Shown: positions 34,776 through 44,700, counted from the stretch's first letter. The stretch: 64,000 bases of DNA from Streptomyces griseoloalbus (GCA_014650015.1 BMUD01000015.1:62001-126000); one strand, 5' to 3'. Notes: generated from the sequence alone by a model not told the origin. Made by a program: numbers and translations.

Positions 34776-35583
34776 TGTCCTTCAAGGACTTCGACGCCGG
34801 CAAGCTCACCGCGCTCGCCAACGACCTGGACACCTTCACCGGCAACGCGGGCAAGGTGCACAGCCAATTGGCCGCCCTGCTGATCCGTTCCCTGGCTGCA
34901 AGCATCGGGTCACGAACTCCTGCGCCGATCCTTGATGCACTGACCGGAAAGGACATCCTCGCCGCCCATTCGGGAAGGCAGTGGGCGTGGGAGGCGAACC
35001 TGCTCACGGTCGGCAAGAACCCCGGCGCTCTGAACAGGGCAACCGGAGCGAGTCGACTGAGCGCCTTCGCCTCGGGAGCCGGGACGGCGCTGCGTACGGG
35101 CGGCTTCTGGCGTACAGCCGGCATCGGCGGCAGCGCGGTGTCCACGGTGATCGGCGCCGTCGACCTCGTGCAAGAAGGGAACTTTGTCGAGGCCTTCAAA
35201 CGAGACAAGGCCGGGTACGTGGCGAAGGCTCCTGCGTAGCCTTCAACGCCTCCATGACAGCGGCCATGGTCGCGCCCACCCCGATCACGATGGGCGCGGC
35301 GGTGGTCACGGGTGCCGTCTACGGTGTCGCGACCATCGTCGACAACCGGAAGGCACTGAAGGAGTTTCCTGGCAAGGTCGCCGACACCGGAGCCTGGGCA
35401 AGTGAGAGGATCAGCGGGGGGTTTGGAAAAGTCGCCGATGGTGCGAAAGCGCTGGGCAGTGCGCTCAACCCCTTTGATCAATGCGTGACAGCGGAAGAGG
35501 CCACGGTCGGAGAATGTCCCAACTTACGTTCGATCTTCAACGGCACACGAACACCGTCACTTCGCGGGAGCAGACCCGTGTGA
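34775..35583 (+). pseudogene. Chimeric remnant: type VII small-protein N-terminus joined to effector-like C-terminus
   Basis: The first 37 codons (MSFKDFDAGKLTALANDLDT onward to HSQLAALLI) read like the start of a small helical type VII-associated protein. The frame then passes without a break into RSLAASIGSRTPAPILDALTGKD, which matches the effector-like protein at 31599-32855 from about its residue 225. A one-base loss near 35222-35230 ends the frame at AKAPA; the next frame continues AFNASMTAAMVAPTPITMGAAVVTG and on to the tail. A deletion fusion and a frameshift have therefore both occurred. Confidence 0.72.
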
Positions 35584-36107
35584 CTTTTTGGCGTGGCACC
35601 GTAGGGCAGCTGGGTCTCGTTGAGCTGATCGTGCCTGCCCTGGAAGTCGTACGCACGCCTAACTCCAGGGGGCTCATCGGTGCCATGGTGACCGGCGAGA
35701 GCATACCGATGTCTTCTTTCAAAGGCCCTCGATACGCCGGGCGACCCCGGCTGGCCGACGGGAAGTTGAGCGTGGCGGGGCAGCATGCTTCCTTCACTCG
35801 GAAGACTTTACGGATGAACAGAAACGCCCGGGCTCTGACGATCTGGGCGGTGGGGCGAGAGTACCGGTACCGGGAGGAAGGTAACCGACGACATCACGTG
35901 TTGGTACGCCCGGAGTCCCGAATTTCCATGACTCGTTCCAGCGGAGCGAATCCGAAGAGTATTTTCGGAACCGCTCATGGGGCTGTGGACTCCGTCGACA
36001 TCAGTGTCGCCATCCTTTTCGAAGGTGTGTACACGCGCAATCTGTCGTTTCGCGGTGCAGTGATATCAGCTCCGGGGAGATTCATGGATGAGCTGTCCAA
36101 GCTTTAG
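35514..36107 (+). CDS. 195-aa family protein, copy C
   Basis: This intact 197-residue member of the local family is closest to copy B (SREQTRVTFWRGTVGQLGLVEL, RPRLADGKLSVAGQHASF, WAVGREYRYREEGNRRHHVL, ILFEGVYTRNLSFRGAVISAP). It begins just after the decayed effector-like gene, at an ATG with a close GGAG. It has stayed open while its neighbour decayed, as would be expected for a retained immunity gene, although recent decay explains it too. An IS-like element starts 38 bases downstream. Confidence 0.65.
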   Translation: MSQLTFDLQRHTNTVTSREQTRVTFWRGTVGQLGLVELIVPALEVVRTPNSRGLIGAMVTGESIPMSSFKGPRYAGRPRLADGKLSVAGQHASFTRKTLRMNRNARALTIWAVGREYRYREEGNRRHHVLVRPESRISMTRSSGANPKSIFGTAHGAVDSVDISVAILFEGVYTRNLSFRGAVISAPGRFMDELSKL

Positions 36108-36145
36108 GGCGTGGTCGTGCCATTCGAGCTGCCACCCGACGATCA

Positions 36146-37031
36146 GTGAGCCTTTTTCGGTGTGGCCACCGGTCGGGTGACGGGGCTGCTGGCGGGCGCG
36201 GGGCCGAAACGCACGAGGCCCCCGTGCCGTTGAGGGAGACGTTCGAAGTCTCAACCCATCGGCACAGGAGCTTCGTTGGTTCCCTATCCTGCCGCCCTCG
36301 ATCTGCCTCACGCCCTGGTCGAGTGGGTCACGATGCTCATCGTCACCCGCGAAGGTGACCGCCGTTGCAAGCTCCCGCCGCACCAGCGTGCGCTCGTCGC
36401 ACTCGTGTACCTGCATCGTCACGACACCCTCGCCCACATTGCCGCCGGCTTCGGGATATCCGTCGGCACCGCCCATGCCTACGTCACCTCGGTCGCAGGC
36501 ATGCTCGCCGCCCGCGCGCCTGGCCTACTGACGACACTGCGCGAGGAAGACCCCGAATTCGTACTCCTGGACGGGACCCTCGCCGAATGCGACCGCGTCG
36601 GTGACAGTCGCGCCGACTACTCGTCCAAGCACCGCCGCCACGGGGTGAACGTCCAAGTCGTCACCGCCCCCAATGGCAGGGTCCTGTGGATCTCACCCGC
36701 CCTGCCGGGACGGACCCACGACCTGACCGCGGCCCGCACCCACCGCATCATCCGAATCGGCGAGCGACAAGGTGTCCCTGTCCTGGCCGACCGCGCCTAC
36801 CAAGGCGCGGCCCCTGGGTCACCACCGGGATCAGGCGACCGCCCGGCGGGGAACTCACCCCCACCCAGCGCACCGTCAACCGCGCCCTCGCCCAAGCCCG
36901 AGCTCCAGTTGAACGCGGCATGGCACGCCTGAAGACCTGGCGGATCCTCCGAAGATCCCGCATCAGCCCAACCGCATGACCGTCATCACCAAGGCCGTAC
37001 TCACGCTGGAGGGCAACGCTGAAAGGCTCAC
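36146..37031 (+). mobile_element. Degenerate IS5-family insertion sequence
   Basis: The element is bounded by perfect 10-base inverted repeats, GTGAGCCTTT (36146-36155) and AAAGGCTCAC (37022-37031), about 886 bases apart. It carries one DDE transposase reading frame with frameshifts. I see no clear target duplication: the flanks read GATCA and CTGGC. The size and transposase type fit the IS5 family (IS112/IS1647-like elements of Streptomyces). Confidence 0.75.
36276..36979 (+). pseudogene. IS5-family DDE transposase, frameshifted
   Basis: The frame begins at a TTG behind AGGAG ([20 protein letters not shown]). Helix-turn-helix-like [13 protein letters not shown] is followed by the DDE blocks: [15 protein letters not shown] (first Asp), [12 protein letters not shown] and [10 protein letters not shown] (second Asp). 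A one-base loss near 36808-36814 shifts the frame. The third acidic residue, [16 protein letters not shown], is read in the next frame. A further missing C near 36965-36970 separates the usual C-terminus. The product is not expected to be active. Confidence 0.78.
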
Positions 37032-37440
37032 CTGGCGGGCGCAGTGCCGTACAGCTGTGCCGGGTCGCCGGCCAGGGCCGCCTTGACGAAGCGGCTGGGG
37101 TCGTCGACCAGCACTTCGAGGGAGTCGCTCTGCACACCGTCAAGGCTGGCGCGCGCGACGGCGACGGGATCGATCTTGGGGGCGTCGGTGCCCGCCATCA
37201 TGTCGGTGTCCGCTGCCCCCAGGTGGACACCCTGGACAAGGGTCTTCTGTCCGGCGAGCTCGACGCGTACGCCGTTGGTCATGTTCCACTCGGCGGCTTT
37301 GGCGACGGAGTAGGAGCCCGAACCCTGGGGGGTGGCGATCCATGACAGTACGGAGAGGACGTTCACGATCGCTCCGCCGCCGTGGGTGGCTAGGACCGGA
37401 GCGAAGGCGCGGATGACGCGGAGCGTGCCGAAAAGATGCG
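37028..37440 (-). pseudogene. C-terminal half of a short-chain dehydrogenase gene
   Basis: On the minus strand this reads THLFGTLRVIRAFAPVLATH, GGGAIVNVLSVLSW, then the active-site stretch GSGSYSVAKAAEWNMT (Tyr-x-x-x-Lys) and the end of an SDR. There is no N-terminal cofactor motif on this strand. The stop codon lies inside the terminal repeat of the neighbouring IS element, so the true C-terminus may have been cut off. Confidence 0.78.
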
Positions 37441-37443
37441 TCC

Positions 37444-37677
37444 GAATTGCTGGCCCGCGGGGCCGAGAGGGTCTACGCGGCGGCCCGCAGCCCGGAGACG
37501 ATCACCGCATCCGACCCCCGCGTCAGCCCGCTGTACCTGGACCTCCTCGACGAGAAGTCGACCACGGATGCGGCCGCCATCGCACAGGATGTGACACTGC
37601 TGGTCAACAACGCTGGCATCGCCACGGGAGCCAACCTGCTGACCGACGACCTGGACGACGTCCGGCGGGAACTGGAG
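37444..37677 (+). pseudogene. N-terminal half of the same short-chain dehydrogenase, opposite strand
   Basis: On the plus strand the frame reads ELLARGAERVYAAARSPETI, VSPLYLDLLDEKSTT, then VTLLVNNAGIATGANL (the NNAG motif) and DLDDVRRELE. The sequence would naturally continue with the TxLFGTLRV found on the other strand at 37440. The glycine-rich start is missing. The two halves are back to back, which points to an inversion. Confidence 0.75.
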
Positions 37678-38046
37678 GGGCCGAGGACAAGGCCGCGCTC
37701 GCCGCGGCACCCACGTCCATGGAGTCGGCGGGCGGGGCCGAGGACGACGGGCTGTGCTTCACCACCAACCGGGACGTCCTGGCCGCCGTCGCGGACGATG
37801 CCCCGGCCGAGGGCCAGGCGCTGTCCCTCGTCGGCAACGGCGGAGTTTCCCCACGGGCCTGTCGCTCACCGTCTCGTACCTCGACACGGATGCCGGCAAG
37901 GCCGGCATCGCGGCGACTGCGCGGCGGTCCCGGTCGTGGCGTACGAGGACGTGCGCGTGGGCGATCCGGTGGAGTTCGCGGGCGTGCCGTTCAAGGTCTC
38001 GCAGATCACCGAGCGGGCCGTACGGCTCACGCGGACCAGTGCGTAA
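37678..38046 (+). pseudogene. Decayed gene of unknown function
   Basis: Three consecutive frames form one plausible protein: EDKAALAAAPTSMESAGG to GNGGV (frame 1), then FPTGLSLTVSYLDTDAGKAG (frame 2), then GDCAAVPVVAYEDVRVGDPV to RLTRTSA (frame 3). One base is missing near 37848-37853 and another near 37908-37915. I do not recognise the family. The 5' end is lost at the junction with the dehydrogenase fragment. Confidence 0.5.
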
Positions 38047-38069
38047 CGGACCGACGGACGCTGCTCCTT

Positions 38070-38330
38070 CTACTTCTTCTTGTCCTGGAGGTCCTTCGCG
38101 TCCTGCGTGCACTGCTGTGCCTCGTCCCGCAGGGCCTTGGCGACCGTGCCGCACTTCGTCTGCCAGCCCTTCAGCTTGCCCCGGACGTCGTCCGCGTTGG
38201 GGCCCGACCAGGTCTTCATTCCGGTCGTGCTGTGGTTCTTGGCACTGTCGACGAGCGAGTCGATGTGGTCGGCCAGCGAACGCAACTGACTGGCTCGCTG
38301 GTTGAGTTCCTGAATGTCAGGATGTGCCAT
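38070..38330 (-). CDS. WXG100-like protein
   Basis: This 86-residue helical-hairpin protein has W-S-G at the turn (MKTWSGPNADDVRGKLKGW), flanked by two long helices, with a Lys-rich end. The size and pattern fit the WXG100/ESAT-6 superfamily exported by type VII systems, although the classic C-terminal YxxxD/E signal is not obvious. The ATG has a GGAGG ribosome site. It diverges from the next WXG100-like gene across a 216-base shared promoter region. Confidence 0.8.
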   Translation of the reverse strand: MAHPDIQELNQRASQLRSLADHIDSLVDSAKNHSTTGMKTWSGPNADDVRGKLKGWQTKCGTVAKALRDEAQQCTQDAKDLQDKKK

Positions 38331-38546
38331 GGCAGCCTCCCCCGCTGTCTCGACGGCCAGGATACGGTCGCATCCTCCGGGGCGTCGCCTGGACCCCCTA
38401 CCGCCAGTCCGGCGCGGATGAACACGAGTTGTTCACCGGACGGTCTCAACCTCCCTGGTGGCAGGCAGGAACTGGGCGTGGTGCGATAGCGTCCCCTGTT
38501 GCAAACGGACAGTCCGCTTGTTCCTGATGACACGGGGAGGACCGCC

Positions 38547-38807
38547 ATGGATCGCGGTGCAGATCTCACACGGCTCCGGGAGTTGTCGAAGCTCTACGCC
38601 CGCAAGGCGCACGACCTTCAGGTTCTGATCAAGGACCTGCAGTCGGCCACGGCAGACAGCTCCAGCTACTGGAAGGGCCCGAAGGCCGACCGGTTCCGGG
38701 ACGACTGGCGCGATGTGAAGCCGACCTTCGAGAAGTGGGTCGACACGCTGAACGAGGCCAGCAAGTCCGCGAACACGAGCGCCGAGAACATCGAGCGCGC
38801 CACCTGA
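38547..38807 (+). CDS. WXG100-like protein
   Basis: This 86-residue protein has W-K-G at the hairpin turn (SSYWKGPKADRFRDDW) and helices on both sides. It starts at an ATG behind GGGGAGG. It is probably a heterodimer or homodimer partner of type VII substrates. It is divergent from the WXG100-like gene at 38070-38330, which may supply the second subunit. Confidence 0.82.
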   Translation: MDRGADLTRLRELSKLYARKAHDLQVLIKDLQSATADSSSYWKGPKADRFRDDWRDVKPTFEKWVDTLNEASKSANTSAENIERAT

Positions 38808-38903
38808 TCCCAGGGCGAGCCGCGCAGTGCACGATCGGCCGGGGCGCCGGGACCACTCCCCTCCCTCGGGGCAGGTCCCGGCGCCCCGGCGGCATTCGCA
38901 GCG

Positions 38904-39206
38904 TCAGACGCCGTTGTGGTACGAGCGTGCCTCCGCCGCCGACACCTTCTCGGGCTCGCCGCGGAGGGCCGCGTCGATGATCGGCAGCAGACTGCCCACC
39001 TGTTCGCCCAGCTTTCGGTGCCGCCCGTCCAATTCCCGGTGCCAGGTGCGGGCGTTCCTGCCCACCCAGACCGTGTCGCCCCCGATGTCCTCGGCCGGCC
39101 CCTTGAGGGCCTGCCTGAGGTTCTCCACCTCCTTGGCGAGGTCGCTGCGCAGCTTGTGCAGGTCTGCCTTTCTGGGATTGGGCACCTTCGATTCAATGTC
39201 CGCCAT
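38904..39206 (-). CDS. Third WXG100-like protein
   Basis: This 100-residue protein has two helices around WVGRNARTWHREL (W-V-G turn at about residues 47-49), with a charged first helix and an EKVSAAEARSYHNGV end. The pattern is that of WXG-type type VII partner proteins, slightly longer than the other two. It points away from the following SAV_915-like gene. Confidence 0.7.
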   Translation of the reverse strand: MADIESKVPNPRKADLHKLRSDLAKEVENLRQALKGPAEDIGGDTVWVGRNARTWHRELDGRHRKLGEQVGSLLPIIDAALRGEPEKVSAAEARSYHNGV

Positions 39207-39278
39207 TAGTATTACCTTCCGACTTTCATGTCGCGCTCGGAATTGCCTCCCGCTCTCAGCGCCTCATAATCTAAGCCA

Positions 39279-39593
39279 ATGGCCTCCAGCGGTACGCCTG
39301 AGAGCAAACCCGAATACCTCGTCCTGCCCACCCTGAGTGAGGTTGGGCAGTCGTCCGACGGCTCGCCTCTTGACGGCGGCACCATCGAGGCGACGCTCGT
39401 CCCCGTAGCCGCGCCCGACGGCGGGGAGCAACTCGTCGCACTCGCGTTCACCTCGGTTTCCCTGCTGGTCGGTGCGATGGGCGAGGAGCAGCCCTGGGTC
39501 GTCGTCCCCTTCGGCGAAGTCGAGGGTGCCTTGCAGGGATCGGGCGCCCGGGCCCTCCTGGTCGATCCCCGGCTCGCCGTCGGCCCGGAATAG
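39279..39593 (+). CDS. SAV_915/SseB-like protein
   Basis: This 104-residue soluble protein has the strand-helix pattern GEQLVALAFTSVSLLVGAMGEEQPWVVVPFGEVEGALQ followed by ALLVDPRL, as in SseB N-terminal/SAV_915-type proteins often found near actinobacterial type VII genes. It precedes the effector-like gene by 10 bases on the same strand, suggesting a chaperone or accessory role. The molecular function is not known. Confidence 0.6.
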   Translation: MASSGTPESKPEYLVLPTLSEVGQSSDGSPLDGGTIEATLVPVAAPDGGEQLVALAFTSVSLLVGAMGEEQPWVVVPFGEVEGALQGSGARALLVDPRLAVGPE

Positions 39594-39603
39594 GAATCCA
39601 CCC

Positions 39604-41064
39604 GTGGTCGACCCGAATTTCTCCGGAATCAACCCGGACAACCTGCTGAGGACCATCAAGAGGCTGGAATCCGGCAGCAAGGCTCTGCACCGTGCGAAAG
39701 CCGCTTATCTCCCGAGGTTTCAGAGGTTCGGCCTGGACACGGGAAACCTGACGGAGATCGGGAGGATCGCCGGATGGGTGGATGACGCACTCCCCATGCT
39801 GCGCCGCAGGCAGACTCTGGCAGCGGCCATGGAGACGGACGACGGCCGTCTCCAGCGGAAAGCCATGGTCCATCTGCGCGAACCGATCCCTACCATTGGC
39901 GAGGCGCGGGCCAACGGAAGAGAACTCGCAGCGGAGATCAACGAGGCGGCAGCCCTCGACCCGGGCAAGGCCGGAGCGGCATTCCACCGGATCGCCGAAG
40001 AGCTGGCCCGGCACAGCTCGGACCCCGACTTCACGTCGGCGTTCTTCGCCAAGATGGAACCCGGTCTGCTCAAGGTCCTGCCGGTGACCGTCGCCGCCGC
40101 CAGTGCGCCGACCGCCGCGGACGACATCAGGGTCTTCGGCTCCGCGTTCACCACCGCGGTCAACGCCACCTCCCCCACGCCCGGCTTCGACAGGGCAGCG
40201 GCGCTGTTCCACGGTGACATCGGCAAGGACGAGCCCACGGCCGTGTTCAACCGGGCACTCATGCAGGGCGACGACACCGACCTGTGGGCCATCGCCTGGA
40301 AGCACACGCAGATCGCCGTGAAGAAGCTCGGCGACCCCGCGGACACGTGGTCGGACACCGCGGGTTTGCTGGCCTCCGTCATCGGTATGCAGGCGAAGTA
40401 CGCCGGTCACTTCTGGGAGCGGTCGCAGAAGTTCTCCGACGAGGCGGGTCGGCTGTACCAGCGGCGCATCAACAGCATGAGCCCGGAGGACCGGAGACAG
40501 CTCAAGAAGGAAACCAGGCGAGCGGCCCGAGCGTCCCGCCAGTCCGCTCGCGAGGCGGAACGCATTCTCGGCAAGTTCGGGATGGGCTCGTTCTCCCGGT
40601 TGATGGAGGCTTCCGTCGCGGAGGGCGGCAGCTGGCTGATCGGCAAGGTACCCGGGCTCGGACCACCCAGCTCGGCAACGCTCTTCGGCCGTTCCCTCCA
40701 CGCCGGCGGCAAGCTGCCGTTGGTCGGTACGGTCCTGACCATCGGGGCCGTCGGGTGGGACGTCGCGCACGATGAGGAACTGGATGTTGCCATCGCTGCC
40801 AACGTGGGTGGGACGGCTGTCGGATCCGCTATGACTGCAAGCACGATGGCCGCGGTAGCAACGGCGGGAGGTCCCGTTGGATGGGGAATTGCAGCCGGCG
40901 TCGTGGTCGGTTTCGGCGTTGGTTATGGGGTCTCGTACGCGCTGAAAACCCCGACAGGCAAGAACGCCGTCAATGCGGTCACAGGCACGGTAAAAGATGC
41001 AGGCAACGCGGTCAGTGATACGGCATCCAGTGTAAAGAACACCGTGAGCGGGTGGCTCTCGTGA
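39604..41064 (+). CDS. Effector-like protein of the type VII module
   Basis: This 486-residue protein starts at a GTG (39604). It has no signal peptide and no recognised family. Residues 1-390 are mainly helical (for example RQLKKETRRAARASRQSARE, a basic helix). The last 100 are glycine/alanine-rich and hydrophobic (VGGTAVGSAMTASTMAAVAT, PVGWGIAAGVVVGFGVGYGV) and end in an amphipathic tail SVKNTVSGWLS. The architecture matches the protein at 31599-32855. The neighbouring WXG100 and EssC-like genes make type VII export a reasonable inference. The next gene encodes a small membrane protein that could protect against it. Confidence 0.6.
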   Translation: MVDPNFSGINPDNLLRTIKRLESGSKALHRAKAAYLPRFQRFGLDTGNLTEIGRIAGWVDDALPMLRRRQTLAAAMETDDGRLQRKAMVHLREPIPTIGEARANGRELAAEINEAAALDPGKAGAAFHRIAEELARHSSDPDFTSAFFAKMEPGLLKVLPVTVAAASAPTAADDIRVFGSAFTTAVNATSPTPGFDRAAALFHGDIGKDEPTAVFNRALMQGDDTDLWAIAWKHTQIAVKKLGDPADTWSDTAGLLASVIGMQAKYAGHFWERSQKFSDEAGRLYQRRINSMSPEDRRQLKKETRRAARASRQSAREAERILGKFGMGSFSRLMEASVAEGGSWLIGKVPGLGPPSSATLFGRSLHAGGKLPLVGTVLTIGAVGWDVAHDEELDVAIAANVGGTAVGSAMTASTMAAVATAGGPVGWGIAAGVVVGFGVGYGVSYALKTPTGKNAVNAVTGTVKDAGNAVSDTASSVKNTVSGWLS

Positions 41065-41073
41065 AACGGAGAA

Positions 41074-41661
41074 GTGGTGGCTAAGAAGAAGAGACGGCCT
41101 GCCGGTCGATATCAACTGCCGCCTCATATCAGCGAAGCGCGGCGGCGCTCTGCCATGTGGTCCTCAAGAAGAGCTCATCCGGTGCCTCCGACACACCGCA
41201 TGATCCTCGGTGTCCTCGGCGGGTTCCTGCTCTCGCTCGGGCTGGCTCTGTTCTTCTGGCTCCCGTCGCAAGCCCTGATCCACGACCTGCGTGCAGAGGG
41301 CATCACTGTGGCCGCCACGGTCACTGGAGTCGACAGCAAGCCCAGGTACGTGAAAGTCAGACTCGTGCAGGGCCCTCGATCAGGAACTGAGACCGATCTC
41401 TGGGACTACGCGGGAATGCTCCCCGCCGCCCACTCGGGCGACTCGATGATTGTCACGTATGACCCCGAAGATCCCTCCCGGGTACTCATGCACAGCTGGG
41501 TCATCGATCCACCTACGAACCTCCCCGCGTATGGCGCCTCAGCTGTTGCCGTTTTTTTCTTGACGGCAGCGCTCGTGGGAACTGTCCGGCGTCGCCGGAT
41601 CCTCCGCACATCGCCCGCTGAAGGCCCTGTCTGCGCCAGCACCCGCCTCACCAAACCGTAG
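41074..41661 (+). CDS. DUF3592-like two-span membrane protein
   Basis: This protein is about 195 residues. It has a basic start (VAKKKRRPAG), one membrane span (MILGVLGGFLLSLGLALFFWL), an exposed domain (GITVAATVTGVDSKPRYVKV and DSMIVTYDPEDPSRVLM, typical of DUF3592), and a second span (GASAVAVFFLTAALVGTV). It begins 9 bases after the effector-like gene, at tandem GTG codons (41074 or 41077). DUF3592 proteins are often found beside polymorphic or type VII effectors, so an immunity role is possible. Confidence 0.65.
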   Translation: MVAKKKRRPAGRYQLPPHISEARRRSAMWSSRRAHPVPPTHRMILGVLGGFLLSLGLALFFWLPSQALIHDLRAEGITVAATVTGVDSKPRYVKVRLVQGPRSGTETDLWDYAGMLPAAHSGDSMIVTYDPEDPSRVLMHSWVIDPPTNLPAYGASAVAVFFLTAALVGTVRRRRILRTSPAEGPVCASTRLTKP

Positions 41662-41678
41662 CCCGCGAGGCAAACACC

Positions 41679-41709
41679 GCGGGCCCCGGCCGCACCGGCA
41701 AGGGCCCGC
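41679..41709. terminator. Bidirectional terminator
   Basis: GCGGGCCC (41679-41686) pairs with GGGCCCGC (41702-41709), with a possible inner CCGG stem. It lies between the convergent DUF3592-like and EssC-like genes. Confidence 0.65.
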
Positions 41710-41732
41710 AGTCACGTCATACGGCCCGACCG

Positions 41733-44700
41733 TCAGCCGTTCATCACCGCCTGGATCGGCATGAACGAGCCGCCCGCGACGTACAGGCCGCTGCCCGCCG
41801 GGCCGCCGCCGCTGTTGGAGGGCAGCCTGATGCCGAACAGCTCGCCCTCGGACGGGCTTTGCGGGGTCAGCAGCATGCCGTTGCGGGACTTGCGGGCCTC
41901 GACGGCGAAGCCCCGGTACTGGCCCGAGAGGCTGTCGGTGGAGCCGGCCGCGATGAGGCCGATGCCGCCGTCGGCGCCCTTGCGGACGACGGTTTCCAGG
42001 GCCTCGTCGAGGCTGGTGTCGTAGAGGAGCTCGGCGTCGTCGACGATCACGACGTACGAGCCGCCGGACGCCCTGTTCACCAGTTCCTCCAGGTCGTCCT
42101 CCCTGCTGTCGGCGTTCAGCAGACCCAGCACGCCGTCGCGCCCCTCCAGCTCGCGCAGGGGCGAACGGCGCGGGGCGACCAGGACCACCGGTGTGCCGGA
42201 GCGCAGCAGCGTCTCCGTGGCGGCGACCAGGAGGGTGGAGCGGCCCGACTTGGGCGGGCCGGCGATGACGAAGCCGGGGCCGTTGTCCTCCAGGTCGATG
42301 CCGATCGGCTGGAGTTCGTCGCCGCCGACGCCGATGAGCGCCCAGAGCGGGGACGGCGGAGTGAAGTCGGGGTCGAGGGCGAGGGCCTCGGACGCCGTGA
42401 TGCGCGACGGCAGCGCGTCCACCCGCATGGGGCGTCGCCCGGCCGGCACCCTGCCGTGACGGGCTGCCGCCTCTTCGGCGATCTCGCGCAGCGCCCTCAC
42501 CTGTGCCTGGCCGGCGGGGTCGGCCGTGAGCAGGCCGATCTGGGTTTCGTCGACGCCGGTGTCCGTGATGCGCAGGGCTCGTCCCGGAGGCATGTTCTTC
42601 GGGACCTCGCGGGGCTGGAGCCCGGCCGTGGAGTAGTCGTTCGGGTCGGCGAAGCGCAGCACCAGGCGGTCGGCGAAGGCGGACGAGACGTGGCCGCTCA
42701 GGCCGCTGCGGTCGGCGGTCATGACGACCTTGAGGCCCACTGCGGAACCCTCACGGAAGATGCGCTGGGCCGACTCGAGGAGCTGACCGTAGTTGTAGCT
42801 CTCGAAGGTGGAGGCGAAGCCCTCCCAGCTGTCCAGCAGGAGCACCATCCAGGGGAGGCGGTCGTCCGGGGTGGCCGCCGCGCGCTGTTCGGCGGCGCTC
42901 GACGCACCCTCCATGGCGAGCAGTTGCTGCCGCCGCGCGATCTCCGCCAGCAGGCGCTCGATGAGACGCCGGACCCGGTCCGGTTCGTCGCGGGTCACCA
43001 CGGCGCCGACGTGCGGCAGCCGCATCAGCGGCAGCAGCGCGTTGGAGCCGCAGTCGATGGCGTAGACGTGGACGTCGTGGGGGGAGGTGCTGTGGGCCAG
43101 TGAGCCCGCCAGCGTCCGCAGGGCGGTCGAGCGGCCGGAGCGGGCGCCGCCGAGCAGCATGGTGTGCTCGCCGTGCACCAGGTCCAGGGACAGCGGCGTA
43201 CGGGACTGCTTCGCCGGCAGGTCGATCAGGCCGTACGGGATGGGGGCCACGTCGGACGGCCGGGCAGCGGCCGAGTCGGCGGCATACGCGGCGAGTTCGT
43301 CCAGTGTGACCTGCTCGGACAGGGGCGGGAGCCAGGGGCTGCGCTGTTCGCCGAAGCCCATGCGCCGGGCACCGTCCCGCACCGCGTCGACGAGGACGGC
43401 GAGGTCGGTGACCATCGTGCCGTCGTCCTCGGCCTCGGCCCGCTTGGGCAGCGGGCGGCCGTAGGCGTTCCAGGGCAGCGGCAGCAGCGTCGCCTTCGGG
43501 CCGGTCCGCCCGGTGGCGGGCCGGCGGCCACCGATGCGGGCCGACTGCACGCCGACCAGGGACTGTGCGCCGGAGCGGACGTACATCCGGCCCGGCGTGG
43601 ACTTGGCGATGGCGCCCGAGTCGGGGGCCTCGATGACGTCGATGGACTCCGAGGCGTCCGTCACGCGCAGCGCGATCCGCAGGTTGGTGTTGGCGCGGAT
43701 GTCCGCGCTGACCACGCCGGCGGGCCGCTGGGTGGCCAGGATCAGGTGCACGCCGAGGGAGCGTCCGCGGCGGGCGATGTCGACCAGGCCCGCGATGAAG
43801 TCGGGGAGTTCGGCGACCAGTGAGGCGAACTCGTCGATCACCAGGACGAGTCGGGGCATCGGCTCCAGCTCGGGGCGGAGCTTGCGCGTGTCGTTGTAGT
43901 CCTCGATGTCCTTGGCGGCGGCGTCGAAGAGGATCCGCTCCCGGCGGTGCAGTTCGGCCGCGAGGGAGGCGAGAGCGCGCTCGGTCAGATGGGCGTCGAG
44001 GTCGCTGACCATGCCGACCGTGTGCGGCAGGCGGGCGCAGTCCATGAAGGCGCTGCCGCCCTTGTAGTCGATCAGTACGTAGTTCAGGGCGTCGGGCCGG
44101 TTGGCGACGGCCAGCGAGGCGATGATCGTCTGCAGCAGCTCGGACTTACCGGCGCCCGTGGTGCCCGCGACCAGCGCGTGCGGGCCGTCCCGTCGGATGT
44201 CCAGCGCGAAGGGGCCGTCGGCGGCGATGCCGACGGGTGCCGCGGTCGTGGAACCACCGGCCTGCCAGATCCGCTCCACGTCGACCCCGGTCGGGTCGGG
44301 CATGCCCAGCAGGGTCAGCAGCCGGGCGGAGGTGGGCAGGGCGCTGCCCGCGTCGTCCCGGCTGACGTCCCGGACGGGTGCCAGGGAGCGGGCGAGCAGC
44401 TCGCACCACTCCGGCGTGACCTGGTCGGCGAGGACCTCCCCCGCGGCCTCCAGGCCGTAGCCGCGGATCCGGACGTGGTGCGCGGCGTCGGGGGACCAGG
44501 CGACGACGGCCCGGCACTCCTCCGGCAGCAGCCGCTCGTCCTCGTCGATGCACAGGGCGAGGATGCCGTACTGCGGGCCCTCGGCGAGGAGTTGCGGCAC
44601 TCCGGGGATGCGGCGCAGCAGGCGGGCCCCGTCCAGGATGAGCAGGACGTTGGGGTCCGGGTACAGCTGGCCCGTCATGTTGTTCTGCTCGCGGGCCGCC

